Positions 7,119 to 14,409 of a stretch of DNA of 37,610 bases are shown piece after piece; position 1 is the first letter of the stretch; every line of letters starts with the position of its first letter. The notes under the pieces were generated by a model. The model was not told the origin of the DNA, did no database searches, and saw nothing but the letters and a program-made list of their open reading frames with translations. Origin of the DNA: Marmoricola sp. (GTDB taxonomy: Bacteria > Actinomycetota > Actinomycetes > Propionibacteriales > Nocardioidaceae). Position numbers and translations under genes: made by a program. Where the stretch lies: NCBI GenBank assembly GCA_030151765.1, contig JASLCW010000264.1:1-37610 (forward strand), written 5' to 3'.

Positions 7119-8464
7119 TCGACCTGCTCGCACGGGCAGCGACCGAGAGCCCCGACCGGATTGCTGTTCGCACGAGTGAAGGCGAACGCACCTACGCGGA
7201 GCTCCTCGACGATGCCCGGCGGGTGGCCGCCACCCTCGACGAGCGCGGACTGCGCCGCTTCGCGGTGGTGGAGCACGACGCCGCGCTGATCCTGGCGATC
7301 CTGGCCGGTGCGGCGCTCGTCGGAGCAGAGGCCTGCCAGTACCCGCCGGACATCGACGCGGGTCAGTTCCACGAGCAGGCGCAAGGGCTCGGCCACGACC
7401 AGCTGGTCACGCGTCGTACCGATCTCGCGGGTGCGACCGTGCACGACTCCGCGGGACTCATCGGAGCCACGACGTACGACGGGAGCCCGGGGGATGCGCA
7501 GCCGCTGCTGATCCGCACCACCGGGACCACCGGCGTACCGAAGGGCGCCCGCCACGACTGGCGGATCCTGGGCCGCACCGTCTCCGGTCGTACGGCGGCC
7601 GCCGACGAAGGCTGGCTGCTCGCCTATGGTCCGCAGCAGTTCGCCGGCATCCAGGTGCTGCTCCACGTCGTCGCCGTGCAGGCGACGCTGGTCGCGCCCT
7701 TCCCGCGTCAGCCGCGCGACGGACTCGACGCGATCGCCACCGGGGGAGTCACCTCGGTCAGCGCGACCCCGACGTACTGGCGCTTCCTGCTCAGCGAGGC
7801 GCGTGCCCGTGGTGTCGAGCTGGGTGGCCTGCGCCAGATCACCCTGGGCGGCGAGGCGGCGCCACCCGACCTGCTCGAGGAGCTCTCGACGAGCTTTCCG
7901 GACGCCCGGGTCTCGCACGTCTACGCTTCCACCGAGTTCGGCTCCGTCGCGTCCGTGCGGGACGGGCGAGCCGGTTTCGCTGTCTCTCAGCTCTTCCCGG
8001 ACAACCCGGACGGCACGATGAAGGTCGTCGACGGCGAGCTCTGGGTGCGGGCCGGCGCCGGCATGATCGGCTACGCGAACAGCGAGGACGTGGACAGCGA
8101 GGACGGCTGGCGGCCGACCGGCGACATCGTCGAGGTCGTCGGGGACCGGATGTTCTTCCGGGGCCGCGGCTCCGAGGTGATCAACGTCGGTGGCGTGAAG
8201 GTGGCGCCGCTGCCCGTCGAGGAACGTGTCCTCGGCGTGGACGGCGTGGCGATGGCGCGGGTCTTCGGACGTGCCAACCGGCTGACCGGCGCCATCGTCG
8301 CGGCCGACATCGTGCTGGCGGACGGCCACGACGAGGACGTCGTACGTGCGGGGGTGCGGGACGCGATGGCGGACCTGCCGCGGGCCTGGCATCCGCGCAG
8401 CATCACCTTCGTCGAGACCATCGAGACCCAGGGCAACAAGACCATCAGGAGGACCGAAGCATGA
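7115..8464 (+). CDS. AMP-dependent acyl-ACP/CoA ligase (adenylation enzyme)
   Basis: 449 aa member of the ANL superfamily that activates a carboxylic acid as acyl-AMP. The P-loop motif A3 is at about 134-144 (RTTGTTGVPKG), A5 is seen as VYASTEFGS, A7/A8 as PTGDIVEVV and RGSEVINVGGVKV, and A10 as QGNKTIRR with the catalytic Lys442. It is shorter than the usual 500-550 residues, mainly because the N-terminal subdomain is compact. Its frame overlaps both neighbours (ATGA at 7115 and at 8461), so it is made together with the ACP and the reductase. I infer that it loads the ACP rather than CoA. The substrate acid cannot be read from sequence. Confidence 0.88.
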   Translation: MIDLLARAATESPDRIAVRTSEGERTYAELLDDARRVAATLDERGLRRFAVVEHDAALILAILAGAALVGAEACQYPPDIDAGQFHEQAQGLGHDQLVTRRTDLAGATVHDSAGLIGATTYDGSPGDAQPLLIRTTGTTGVPKGARHDWRILGRTVSGRTAAADEGWLLAYGPQQFAGIQVLLHVVAVQATLVAPFPRQPRDGLDAIATGGVTSVSATPTYWRFLLSEARARGVELGGLRQITLGGEAAPPDLLEELSTSFPDARVSHVYASTEFGSVASVRDGRAGFAVSQLFPDNPDGTMKVVDGELWVRAGAGMIGYANSEDVDSEDGWRPTGDIVEVVGDRMFFRGRGSEVINVGGVKVAPLPVEERVLGVDGVAMARVFGRANRLTGAIVAADIVLADGHDEDVVRAGVRDAMADLPRAWHPRSITFVETIETQGNKTIRRTEA

Positions 8465-9210
8465 GCGCGGACAAGGGAGCAGAGCCCCGGGTCGTCATCG
8501 TCACCGGCGGCAGCCGGGGACTGGGCGCGGGCTTCGTGCAGGCCTACCTCGATGCCGGCGAGCGGGTCGCGACCTGCGCCCGTTCGCGGACGCCGGAGGT
8601 CGACCGGTGGGCCCGGGAGTACCCGGACCGCTTTCTCTTCGCCGAGGTCGACATGAGCGACCGGGAGTCGACGGCCGCCTTCGTGGAACAGGTCCTCAAG
8701 GCATGGGGCGGTGCGATCGACGTACTGATCAACAACGCCGGGGTCGCCCGGGACGGCATCCTCGGCATGGCCCGCGACGAGGACGTCGACACGGTCCTCG
8801 ACCTCAACCTCAAGGGCACGCTGCAGATCACCAAGCTGGTCTCGCGCCGGATGCTGTCGCAGCGCTCCGGCTACATCGTCAACATCTCGTCGATCGTCGG
8901 GCTCTCGGGCTACCGCGGCCTCGCCGTCTACAGCGCGACGAAGGCGGCCCTGGACGGCCTGACCAGGTCGCTGGCCCGTGAACTCGGCTCCCGCGGCATC
9001 GTGGTCAACTCGATCGCCCCCGGTTACCTCAAGACCGAGATGTCACATGGTCTCGACGGCGACCAGTTGGGCCAGATCGTCCGGCGTACGCCGATGGGCA
9101 GGCTCGGCGATCCCGCCGACATCGCCCGGATCGCGCTCTTCCTGACCTCGCCGGAGAACTCCTACATCACCGGCCAGGTGATCGTCGCCGACGGTGGCCT
9201 GACCGCCTGA
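8461..9210 (+). CDS. SDR-family 3-oxoacyl-ACP reductase-like protein
   Basis: 249 aa short-chain dehydrogenase of the classical FabG type. The cofactor loop TGGSRGLG is at 15-22, NNAG at 91-94, and the catalytic Ser (143 or 144), Tyr157 and Lys161 are in NISSIVG and YSATK. The C-terminal DGGLTA ending is typical. FabG reduces a beta-keto group on an ACP-bound chain with NADPH. In this operon it would act on whatever the ligase loads. No ketosynthase is present, so the substrate would arrive with its keto group already there, or the reaction may be different. The stop is 4 bases from the converging ppk stop. Confidence 0.88.
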   Translation: MSADKGAEPRVVIVTGGSRGLGAGFVQAYLDAGERVATCARSRTPEVDRWAREYPDRFLFAEVDMSDRESTAAFVEQVLKAWGGAIDVLINNAGVARDGILGMARDEDVDTVLDLNLKGTLQITKLVSRRMLSQRSGYIVNISSIVGLSGYRGLAVYSATKAALDGLTRSLARELGSRGIVVNSIAPGYLKTEMSHGLDGDQLGQIVRRTPMGRLGDPADIARIALFLTSPENSYITGQVIVADGGLTA

Positions 9211-9214
9211 TCGG

Positions 9215-11413
9215 TCAGCGTCGCCGCCGCTGGTGGGCGGCGATGAGCATCTCCTGCAGGTCGCGCATGGGCTGTTCGGGCGTACCGATGCTGCGCGTCC
9301 AGCTGCCGTCCTTGGCGAGTTGCCAGGCCGAGGTGTTCTCGTCGAAGGCGAGGTCGAGAACGGCACCGACCTGCTCGATCGTGTCGGCGCCGGGCAGTCG
9401 GACCAGCACCTCGACGCGGCGGTCGAGATTGCGGTGCATCATGTCCGCCGAGCCGATGTAGGCGATCGGGTCGCCGTCGTTCTCGAACCAGAAGACCCGG
9501 CTGTGCTCGAGATAGCGACCGAGCACCGAACGCACCTCGATCGTCTCCGACAGCTCCGGTACGCCGGGCCGCACCGCGCAGATGCCGCGGATCAGCAATT
9601 GCACGGGGACGCCCGAGCGCGAGGCGTGGTAGAGCTCGTCGATCAGCGCCTCGTCGACGATGGAGTTCGCCTTGATCCGGATCCGGGCGGGCTTGCCGGC
9701 CCGGTGGTTCTCGACCTCGGCCCGGATCAGGTCGATGAGCCCGTCGCGTACCGAGTCGGGCGCCACCATGATCTGGTCGTAGGAGGCGTTGCGGGAGAAG
9801 CCGGACAGATTGTTGAAGAGGTGGGCGATGTCCTCGCCGATGGCCTCGTTGGTGGTCAGCAGGCCGAAGTCCTCGTACATGCGAGCGGTCTTCGGGTTGT
9901 AGTTGCCGGTGCCGATGTGGGTGTAGCGGCGCAGGGTGCCGTCGAGCTCCTCGCGCACCACCATCGACAGCTTGGCGTGCGTCTTGAGGCCGACCAGGCC
10001 GTAGACCACGTGGCAGCCGGCGTGTTCGAGCTTGCGGGCCCAGCGGATGTTGGCCTGCTCGTCGAAGCGGGCCTTGATCTCCACGATGACCAGCACCTGC
10101 TTGCCGGCCTCGGCGGCGTCGACGAGGGCGTCGATGATCGGGGAGTCTCCGGAGGTCCGGTAGAGCGTCTGCTTGATCGCGAGGACGCGCGGATCGGCGG
10201 CGGCCTGCTCGAGGAAGCGCTGCACCGACGTACTGAAGGAGTCGTAGGGGTGGTGCAGGAGCACGTCGCCCCGCTGCAGGGCCTTGAAGACGTCGACGGG
10301 CGAGGCGGACTCGACCGGTGCCAGCCGGCTGTGCGTGGCCGGAACGAAGCTGCCGAACTTGAGCTCTTCGCGGTTGAGGTCGGCGATGTCGTGCAGTCCG
10401 CGCAGGTCGAGCGGGCCGGGGAGGCGCATCACCTCGCGCTCCTCGATGCCCAGCTCGGAGACGAGCAGGTCGAGCACCCGCTCGTCGATGTCCTCCTCGA
10501 CCTCCAGGCGCACCGGCGGGCCGAAGCGGCGCCGCATGAGTTCCTTCTCGAGTGCGGCGAGCAGGTTCTCGGCGTCGTCCTCCTCCACCTCGAGATCCTC
10601 GTTGCGGGTCACCCGGAAGGTGTGGACGGCGACGACCTGCATGCCGGGGAAGAGCTTCTTGAGGTGCTCGCCGATGACATCCTCGAGCGGCACGAAGCGC
10701 TGATTGCCCAGTGGCACGAAGCGGTTGAAGCTCTGCGGCACCTTGACCCGGGCGAAGTGCTCCTTGCCGGTCTTCGGATTGCGCACCAGGACGGCGAGAT
10801 TGAGCGAGAGGCCGGAGATGTAGGGGAAGGGGTGTGCCGGGTCCACCGCGAGCGGGGTGAGGACCGGGAAGATGCGCTGCTTGAAGAGCTTCTTGCAGGC
10901 CTTCTGCTCGTCCTCGGTGAGGTCGGCCCAGCGGAGCAGTTCGATGCCCTGGTCCTCGAGGGCCGGCACGATCTGCTCGCGGAAGACGCGGGCATGCTCC
11001 GACTGGAGTTCGGCGGTGCGGCTCCAGATCTGCTCGAGCACCTCGAGCGGCATCAGGCCCGAGGCTGCCCGTACGGCGACTCCGGCGGCGATGCGGCGCT
11101 TCAGGCCGGCCACCCGGACCATGAAGAATTCGTCGAGATTGCTGGCGAAGATGGCCAGGAAGCGGGCGCGCTCGAGCAGTGGGAGCTCGGTGTCCTCGGC
11201 GAGGTCGAGGACGCGCGCGTTGAAGCGCAGCCAGGACAGCTCGCGGTCGAGGAAGCGGTCAGGGAAGGCCTCGAGCGCCTCGACGGCCTCGGTCGGGTGA
11301 TAGGGCGGATCGACTTCGAAGGTGTTGTCCGCCGGCACGGTGCGCAGGGCGGGGTTCACGGGACCGTCGGGAAGGGGCTCCCGTCCGGCCTCGACGTACT
11401 GATCCGTCGTCAT
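9215..11413 (-). CDS. ppk: Polyphosphate kinase 1
   Basis: 732 aa, the usual length of bacterial PPK1. It reversibly makes polyphosphate from ATP. Domains in order are an N-terminal helical domain (RELSWLRFNARVL about 57-69), a head domain with IFPVLTPLAVDPAHPFPYIS, and two phospholipase-D-like C-terminal domains. The catalytic histidines are seen as GLKTHAKL (His479) and YTHIGTGNYN (His499), matching the two histidines of E. coli PPK. The start MTTDQYVEAG at 11413 is preferred; the frame is open further upstream but would run into the divergent esterase. PHO-like repeats lie 20-40 bases upstream, in agreement with known PhoP control of ppk in Streptomyces. Confidence 0.97.
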   Translation of the reverse strand: MTTDQYVEAGREPLPDGPVNPALRTVPADNTFEVDPPYHPTEAVEALEAFPDRFLDRELSWLRFNARVLDLAEDTELPLLERARFLAIFASNLDEFFMVRVAGLKRRIAAGVAVRAASGLMPLEVLEQIWSRTAELQSEHARVFREQIVPALEDQGIELLRWADLTEDEQKACKKLFKQRIFPVLTPLAVDPAHPFPYISGLSLNLAVLVRNPKTGKEHFARVKVPQSFNRFVPLGNQRFVPLEDVIGEHLKKLFPGMQVVAVHTFRVTRNEDLEVEEDDAENLLAALEKELMRRRFGPPVRLEVEEDIDERVLDLLVSELGIEEREVMRLPGPLDLRGLHDIADLNREELKFGSFVPATHSRLAPVESASPVDVFKALQRGDVLLHHPYDSFSTSVQRFLEQAAADPRVLAIKQTLYRTSGDSPIIDALVDAAEAGKQVLVIVEIKARFDEQANIRWARKLEHAGCHVVYGLVGLKTHAKLSMVVREELDGTLRRYTHIGTGNYNPKTARMYEDFGLLTTNEAIGEDIAHLFNNLSGFSRNASYDQIMVAPDSVRDGLIDLIRAEVENHRAGKPARIRIKANSIVDEALIDELYHASRSGVPVQLLIRGICAVRPGVPELSETIEVRSVLGRYLEHSRVFWFENDGDPIAYIGSADMMHRNLDRRVEVLVRLPGADTIEQVGAVLDLAFDENTSAWQLAKDGSWTRSIGTPEQPMRDLQEMLIAAHQRRRR

Positions 11414-11431
11414 GGAACCGATGGTCCCACG

Positions 11432-11453
11432 AGCAGGTGAACGCAAGGTGTCG
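11432..11453 (-). promoter_or_regulatory. PHO-box-like repeats upstream of ppk
   Basis: On the minus strand two adjacent 11-mers read CGACACCTTGC and GTTCACCTGCT. The second matches the GTTCACC unit fully and the first keeps CACC. They sit 19 bases above the ppk start and touch the -10 of the divergent esterase, so a bound PhoP could affect both genes. Weaker than the pstS box. Confidence 0.5.
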
Positions 11454-11459
11454 TAGCTT
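11454..11459 (+). promoter_or_regulatory. -10 element of a leaderless start (esterase)
   Basis: TAGCTT, 6 bases before the GTG at 11466. The spacing fits transcription beginning at the start codon. Confidence 0.5.
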
Positions 11460-11465
11460 GTGACC

Positions 11466-12515
11466 GTGCAATCGGCGATCGAGCGTTTCCAGGGTGCCCT
11501 TCTGAGGTTCGCGGTCCGGCTTCCGGGCGGCGTACGACGGCTCGTGGCGGGTGCGCCCATCGTCATCGAGGGCCAGCAACTCGCCCCCGACCTGCAGATG
11601 ATGCTGCGGCTCCAGGCCCTCTCGGGTCGTGCCCCGACGGAGGACCGGCCCTGGGCTGACGCGCGCCGCGAGCTCGCGCTGCAGTCGCGGATCGTCGGCG
11701 GTAACCAGCCGATCGGCGCCATCAGGGACATCACCATCGACGGTCCGGGCGGACCGCTGCCGCTGCGCCTCTACACGCCGGTGGCGCGGCTCAACGACGA
11801 GCGGGTGCCGACGCTGCTCTTCATCCACGGTGGCGGCATGGTCTACGGCGGCGAGCACGGGACTCATGACGCCGCTTGTCGATTCCTCGCCGAGCAGTCC
11901 GGCGTACAGGTGCTCTCGGTGGACTACCGGCTCGCGCCGGAGCACCCCTACCCGGCGGGCGTCGAGGACTGCATCGCTGCCGCGGACTGGATGTTCGACC
12001 ATGCCGCCGAGATCGACGCCGATCCCGACCGGCTCGCGGTCGGCGGTGACTCCGCCGGCGGCTACTTCTCCGCGGTGGTCGCGTTGCACGCGGCGGAGGC
12101 GGGTCAGCGGCTCGCCTTCCAGTTGTTGGTCTATCCGGTGACCGACTTCGTCGACGAGTCGGCCAGTCGTCGTCGCTTCGGAGAGGGCTTCTTCCTGAGC
12201 AAGAAGTTCATGGACGTGGCCGTCGACGCCTTCCTGCCCGATCACGCCGACCGGGCGCGCACCGACGTCACGTTGCTCTCCCGCACGGACTTCCCCGCGG
12301 GTCTGGCGCCCGCCTTCGTCGTCACCGCCGGCTTCGATCCGCTGCGTGACGAGGGCGAGGCCTATGCCGCTCTGCTCGCCGAGCACGGCGTCCGGGTCGA
12401 GGCGAAGCGCTATCCGGGGATGATCCACGGCTTCCTGAACATCGTCGCCCTGGGCACCCAGGCCCCCGAATGCAATCGCGAGATCGCGGGACGGTTGCGC
12501 GCCGCGCTCGCCTAA
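11466..12515 (+). CDS. Alpha/beta hydrolase, HSL-family esterase
   Basis: 349 aa. It has the hormone-sensitive-lipase (GDXG) family signature. The oxyanion motif HGGGMVYGG lies near residue 119, the nucleophile motif GDSAGG near 195, the acid in FDPLRDEG near 290, and the His in MIHGF near 320. No signal peptide is apparent, so it probably acts in the cytoplasm on short acyl esters. I chose the GTG at 11466 (VQSAIERFQ) because TAGCTT ends 6 bases before it; a GTG two codons upstream (11460) directly abuts that element and is less likely. It is divergent from ppk and converges on mshD across the repeat array. The natural substrate is unknown. Confidence 0.88.
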   Translation: MQSAIERFQGALLRFAVRLPGGVRRLVAGAPIVIEGQQLAPDLQMMLRLQALSGRAPTEDRPWADARRELALQSRIVGGNQPIGAIRDITIDGPGGPLPLRLYTPVARLNDERVPTLLFIHGGGMVYGGEHGTHDAACRFLAEQSGVQVLSVDYRLAPEHPYPAGVEDCIAAADWMFDHAAEIDADPDRLAVGGDSAGGYFSAVVALHAAEAGQRLAFQLLVYPVTDFVDESASRRRFGEGFFLSKKFMDVAVDAFLPDHADRARTDVTLLSRTDFPAGLAPAFVVTAGFDPLRDEGEAYAALLAEHGVRVEAKRYPGMIHGFLNIVALGTQAPECNREIAGRLRAALA

Positions 12516-12517
12516 GC

Positions 12518-12710
12518 CGCTGACACCCCACGCAAATGCATTCTCAACCGGTCGAGACCCCACGCAAATGCATTCTCAAGCAGTTGAGACCCCACTCAAA
12601 TGCATCACGCCTTGTCCGGAGTGTGCATTCTGCTGGGGTCTCAGTGCGCTGAGGATGCATTTGCCTGGGGTCTCAGCAGGGTTTTCATGCATTTGAGTGG
12701 GGTGTCAGCG
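12518..12710. repeat. Symmetric six-unit repeat array (three forward, three inverted)
   Basis: Three forward copies start at 12521, 12553 and 12585, exactly 32 bp apart. Three inverted copies end at 12643, 12675 and 12707, also 32 bp apart. All are mirrored around position 12614, giving one 193-bp imperfect inverted repeat. The unit is about 27 bp: TGAGACCCCA, then about 4 variable bases, then AATGCAT, then TCTCA in the best copies, so each good unit also has TGAGA...TCTCA ends. Outermost copies read TGACACCCCA on both sides. The array fills the gap between the converging esterase and mshD, and the mshD stop codon is the TGA that opens the last inverted unit. Role unknown; a two-way terminator or a protein-binding array are possibilities. 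Confidence 0.9.
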
Positions 12711-13607
12711 ATGTGGGGCCCCGCGATACTGCGCCTCGGTCCGTACGTCGGTGAACCCCTGGCCCTGGTAGACCGCGATCGCGGGGGCGTTGTCGCCATC
12801 GACGTAGAGGATCACCCGGTCCACGCCGGAGGTGGCCAGGTGGGCGAGGCCGGCACGGGTGAGGACGGTGCCGAGGCCGCGGCCGGCGTACTTGGGATTG
12901 ACGGCGACCACGTAGACCTCGCCGTACGGCGGATTCTCGTCGCGATGCACCTTGGTCCAGTGGAAGCCGAGCAATTCACCGGTGGCCTCGTCGACGGCCA
13001 TGATCAGGCCGTCCGCGTCGAACCACGCCTCGGTGGTGCGCTCGGTGAAGTCCTCCTCCGTCATGTGACCCTGTTCAGGGTGATGCGCGAAGGCGATCGC
13101 GTTGACGGCGAGGAGCTGGGCGGTGTCCTCGGTGCGGAAGGAGCGCAGCACCACGCCCTCGGGTGCGACCGCGGGCGGCACCGGGAGGGAGGTCGGGCGG
13201 GACATGATCTTGAGTTCGCGCTCACGGTCGATCCCGTAGCGTGCGGCGATCCGCGCGGCACCCGGGTGGTCGGCGTGCGACCACGCCTCGACCTTCGCCA
13301 GGTCGGCGAGCGCGGCACCGGCGAGAGCGGTGCCGACTCCGGTGTTGCGATGCTCGGGATGCACGGCCAGGTCGAGGATCTCCCCGTGCAGCAGGGCGAA
13401 TCCGGTCGTCTGGTCCCCGTCCGTCGCGAGCCACAGGCGCGCATCGCGCAGGCCCCGGTACTTCAACTGCAGGCAGGCCTGCTCGTTGAGGGTGATGACA
13501 TCGTCGAAGACATCAGAGGCCTCGGCGACCAGGCGCAGGGCCGCAGCAGGCCCGGCCGTCGGCGACACCGCGAATTCGTCCGCACTGACTTCATGGATCT
13601 CGGCCAT
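12705..13607 (-). CDS. mshD: Mycothiol synthase (mycothiol acetyltransferase)
   Basis: 300 aa with two tandem GNAT domains. MshD transfers acetyl from acetyl-CoA to Cys-GlcN-Ins, the last step of mycothiol synthesis, in the cytoplasm. The N-terminal half has LDLAVHPEHRNTGVGTAL and the active C-terminal half has VYVVAVNPKYAGRGLGTVL, both CoA-binding loops (Q/RxxGxG/A type), plus GFHWTKVH and a NxPAIAVYQGQGF-like end (DNAPAIAVYQGQGF). The start at 13607 is supported by TACCCT ending 6 bases before the ATG, a leaderless arrangement; an ATG 18 bases upstream is less likely. It lies beside the GlnR-like gene, as in M. tuberculosis (Rv0818-Rv0819). The stop codon is supplied by the repeat array. 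Confidence 0.93.
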   Translation of the reverse strand: MAEIHEVSADEFAVSPTAGPAAALRLVAEASDVFDDVITLNEQACLQLKYRGLRDARLWLATDGDQTTGFALLHGEILDLAVHPEHRNTGVGTALAGAALADLAKVEAWSHADHPGAARIAARYGIDRERELKIMSRPTSLPVPPAVAPEGVVLRSFRTEDTAQLLAVNAIAFAHHPEQGHMTEEDFTERTTEAWFDADGLIMAVDEATGELLGFHWTKVHRDENPPYGEVYVVAVNPKYAGRGLGTVLTRAGLAHLATSGVDRVILYVDGDNAPAIAVYQGQGFTDVRTEAQYRGAPHR

Positions 13608-13613
13608 GACGCG

Positions 13614-13619
13614 AGGGTA
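13614..13619 (-). promoter_or_regulatory. -10 element of leaderless mshD
   Basis: TACCCT on the minus strand, 6 bases before the ATG at 13607. It supports the shorter mshD start. Confidence 0.45.
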
Positions 13620-13637
13620 GGGCATCGGCCCCGGGTC

Positions 13638-14354
13638 TCAGCCGACGGGAGCGTCCTCGCGGGTCTTGCCCGAGGTCGTCGGCGGCAGGACGAAGCGATA
13701 GCCGACATTGCGGACCGTGCCGATCAGGGCATCGTGGTCAGGTCCCAGCTTGGCGCGCAGCCGGCGTACGTGGACGTCGACGGTGCGGGTGCCGCCGAAG
13801 TAGTCGTAGCCCCAGACCTCCTGCAGCAATTGCTCACGGGTGAAGACCCGGCCCGGGTGCTGAGCGAGGTACTTCAGCAGCTCGAACTCCTTGTAGGTGA
13901 GGTCGAGCGGACGGTCGCCGACCCGCGCCGTGTAGGCCGCGTCGTCCACGACCACCTCGCCGCTGCGGATGACGCCGCTGTCGGCGTCCGGCTCGTTCGC
14001 CAGTTGCGCCCGTCCGAGTGCGAGGCGCAGGCGGGCCTCGATCTCCGCAGGCCCGGCGGTGTCGATGATGACGTCGTCGATCTTCCAGTCGGGTGAGACG
14101 GCGGTCAGGCCGCCTTCGGTGACCACCAGGAGCACCGGCTGGGTGGTGCCCGTCGTGGCGATCAACTGGCACAGGTCGCGCGCCTGGACGAGCTCGCGGC
14201 GACCGTCGATCAGGATGACGTCACTCCCGGGCGCATCGAGCAGCGCCGAGCCGCTTGCGGAGAGGATGCGGACCTGGTGGCCGAGCAGGGCGAGCCCGGG
14301 CAGCACCTCGACCGAGGCCTGCGTCGTACTCGTCAGAAGGAGCAGGTCGCTCAT
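13638..14354 (-). CDS. glnR: GlnR-like OmpR-family transcriptional regulator
   Basis: 238 aa: an N-terminal receiver-like domain (about 1-115) and a C-terminal winged-helix DNA-binding domain (about 130-225) with LTYKEFELLKYLAQHPGRVF, REQLLQEVWGYDYFGG and the DVHVRRLRAKLG recognition helix. Asp50 is kept in DVILIDG, but the other acidic-pocket and switch residues of true response regulators are poorly conserved and no kinase gene is adjacent. This is the pattern of GlnR, the orphan nitrogen regulator of actinobacteria. The glnR-mshD adjacency matches M. tuberculosis. The ATG at 14354 has an excellent GGAGGT 6 bases upstream. A paralogous orphan regulator is the main alternative. Confidence 0.8.
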   Translation of the reverse strand: MSDLLLLTSTTQASVEVLPGLALLGHQVRILSASGSALLDAPGSDVILIDGRRELVQARDLCQLIATTGTTQPVLLVVTEGGLTAVSPDWKIDDVIIDTAGPAEIEARLRLALGRAQLANEPDADSGVIRSGEVVVDDAAYTARVGDRPLDLTYKEFELLKYLAQHPGRVFTREQLLQEVWGYDYFGGTRTVDVHVRRLRAKLGPDHDALIGTVRNVGYRFVLPPTTSGKTREDAPVG

Positions 14355-14380
14355 GCGATTACCTCCACGCTCGATGCTGA

Positions 14381-14386
14381 AGGATA
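14381..14386 (-). promoter_or_regulatory. Possible -10 element for glnR
   Basis: TATCCT on the minus strand, about 26 bases before the glnR start. It leaves a short leader that contains the GGAGGT ribosome site. Confidence 0.35.
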
Positions 14387-14409
14387 TCGAATGCGCCTCT
14401 AGGGCCCCT

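Noticed and set aside
9233..11440. Open frame of 735 codons on the plus strand, antisense to ppk
   Set aside because: Codon-bias shadow of ppk in high-GC DNA: composition is dominated by Val, Glu, Gly and His with no family motif, while the minus strand encodes complete PPK1.
12518..12710. CRISPR array
   Set aside because: Units are only about 27 bp with 5-bp gaps, half of them are inverted, and no spacers or cas genes are present.
12518..12710. Remains of a transposon with terminal inverted repeats
   Set aside because: Inverted units continue to the centre with constant 32-bp phase and there is no coding remnant; no target-site duplication is evident. Kept only as one possible origin.
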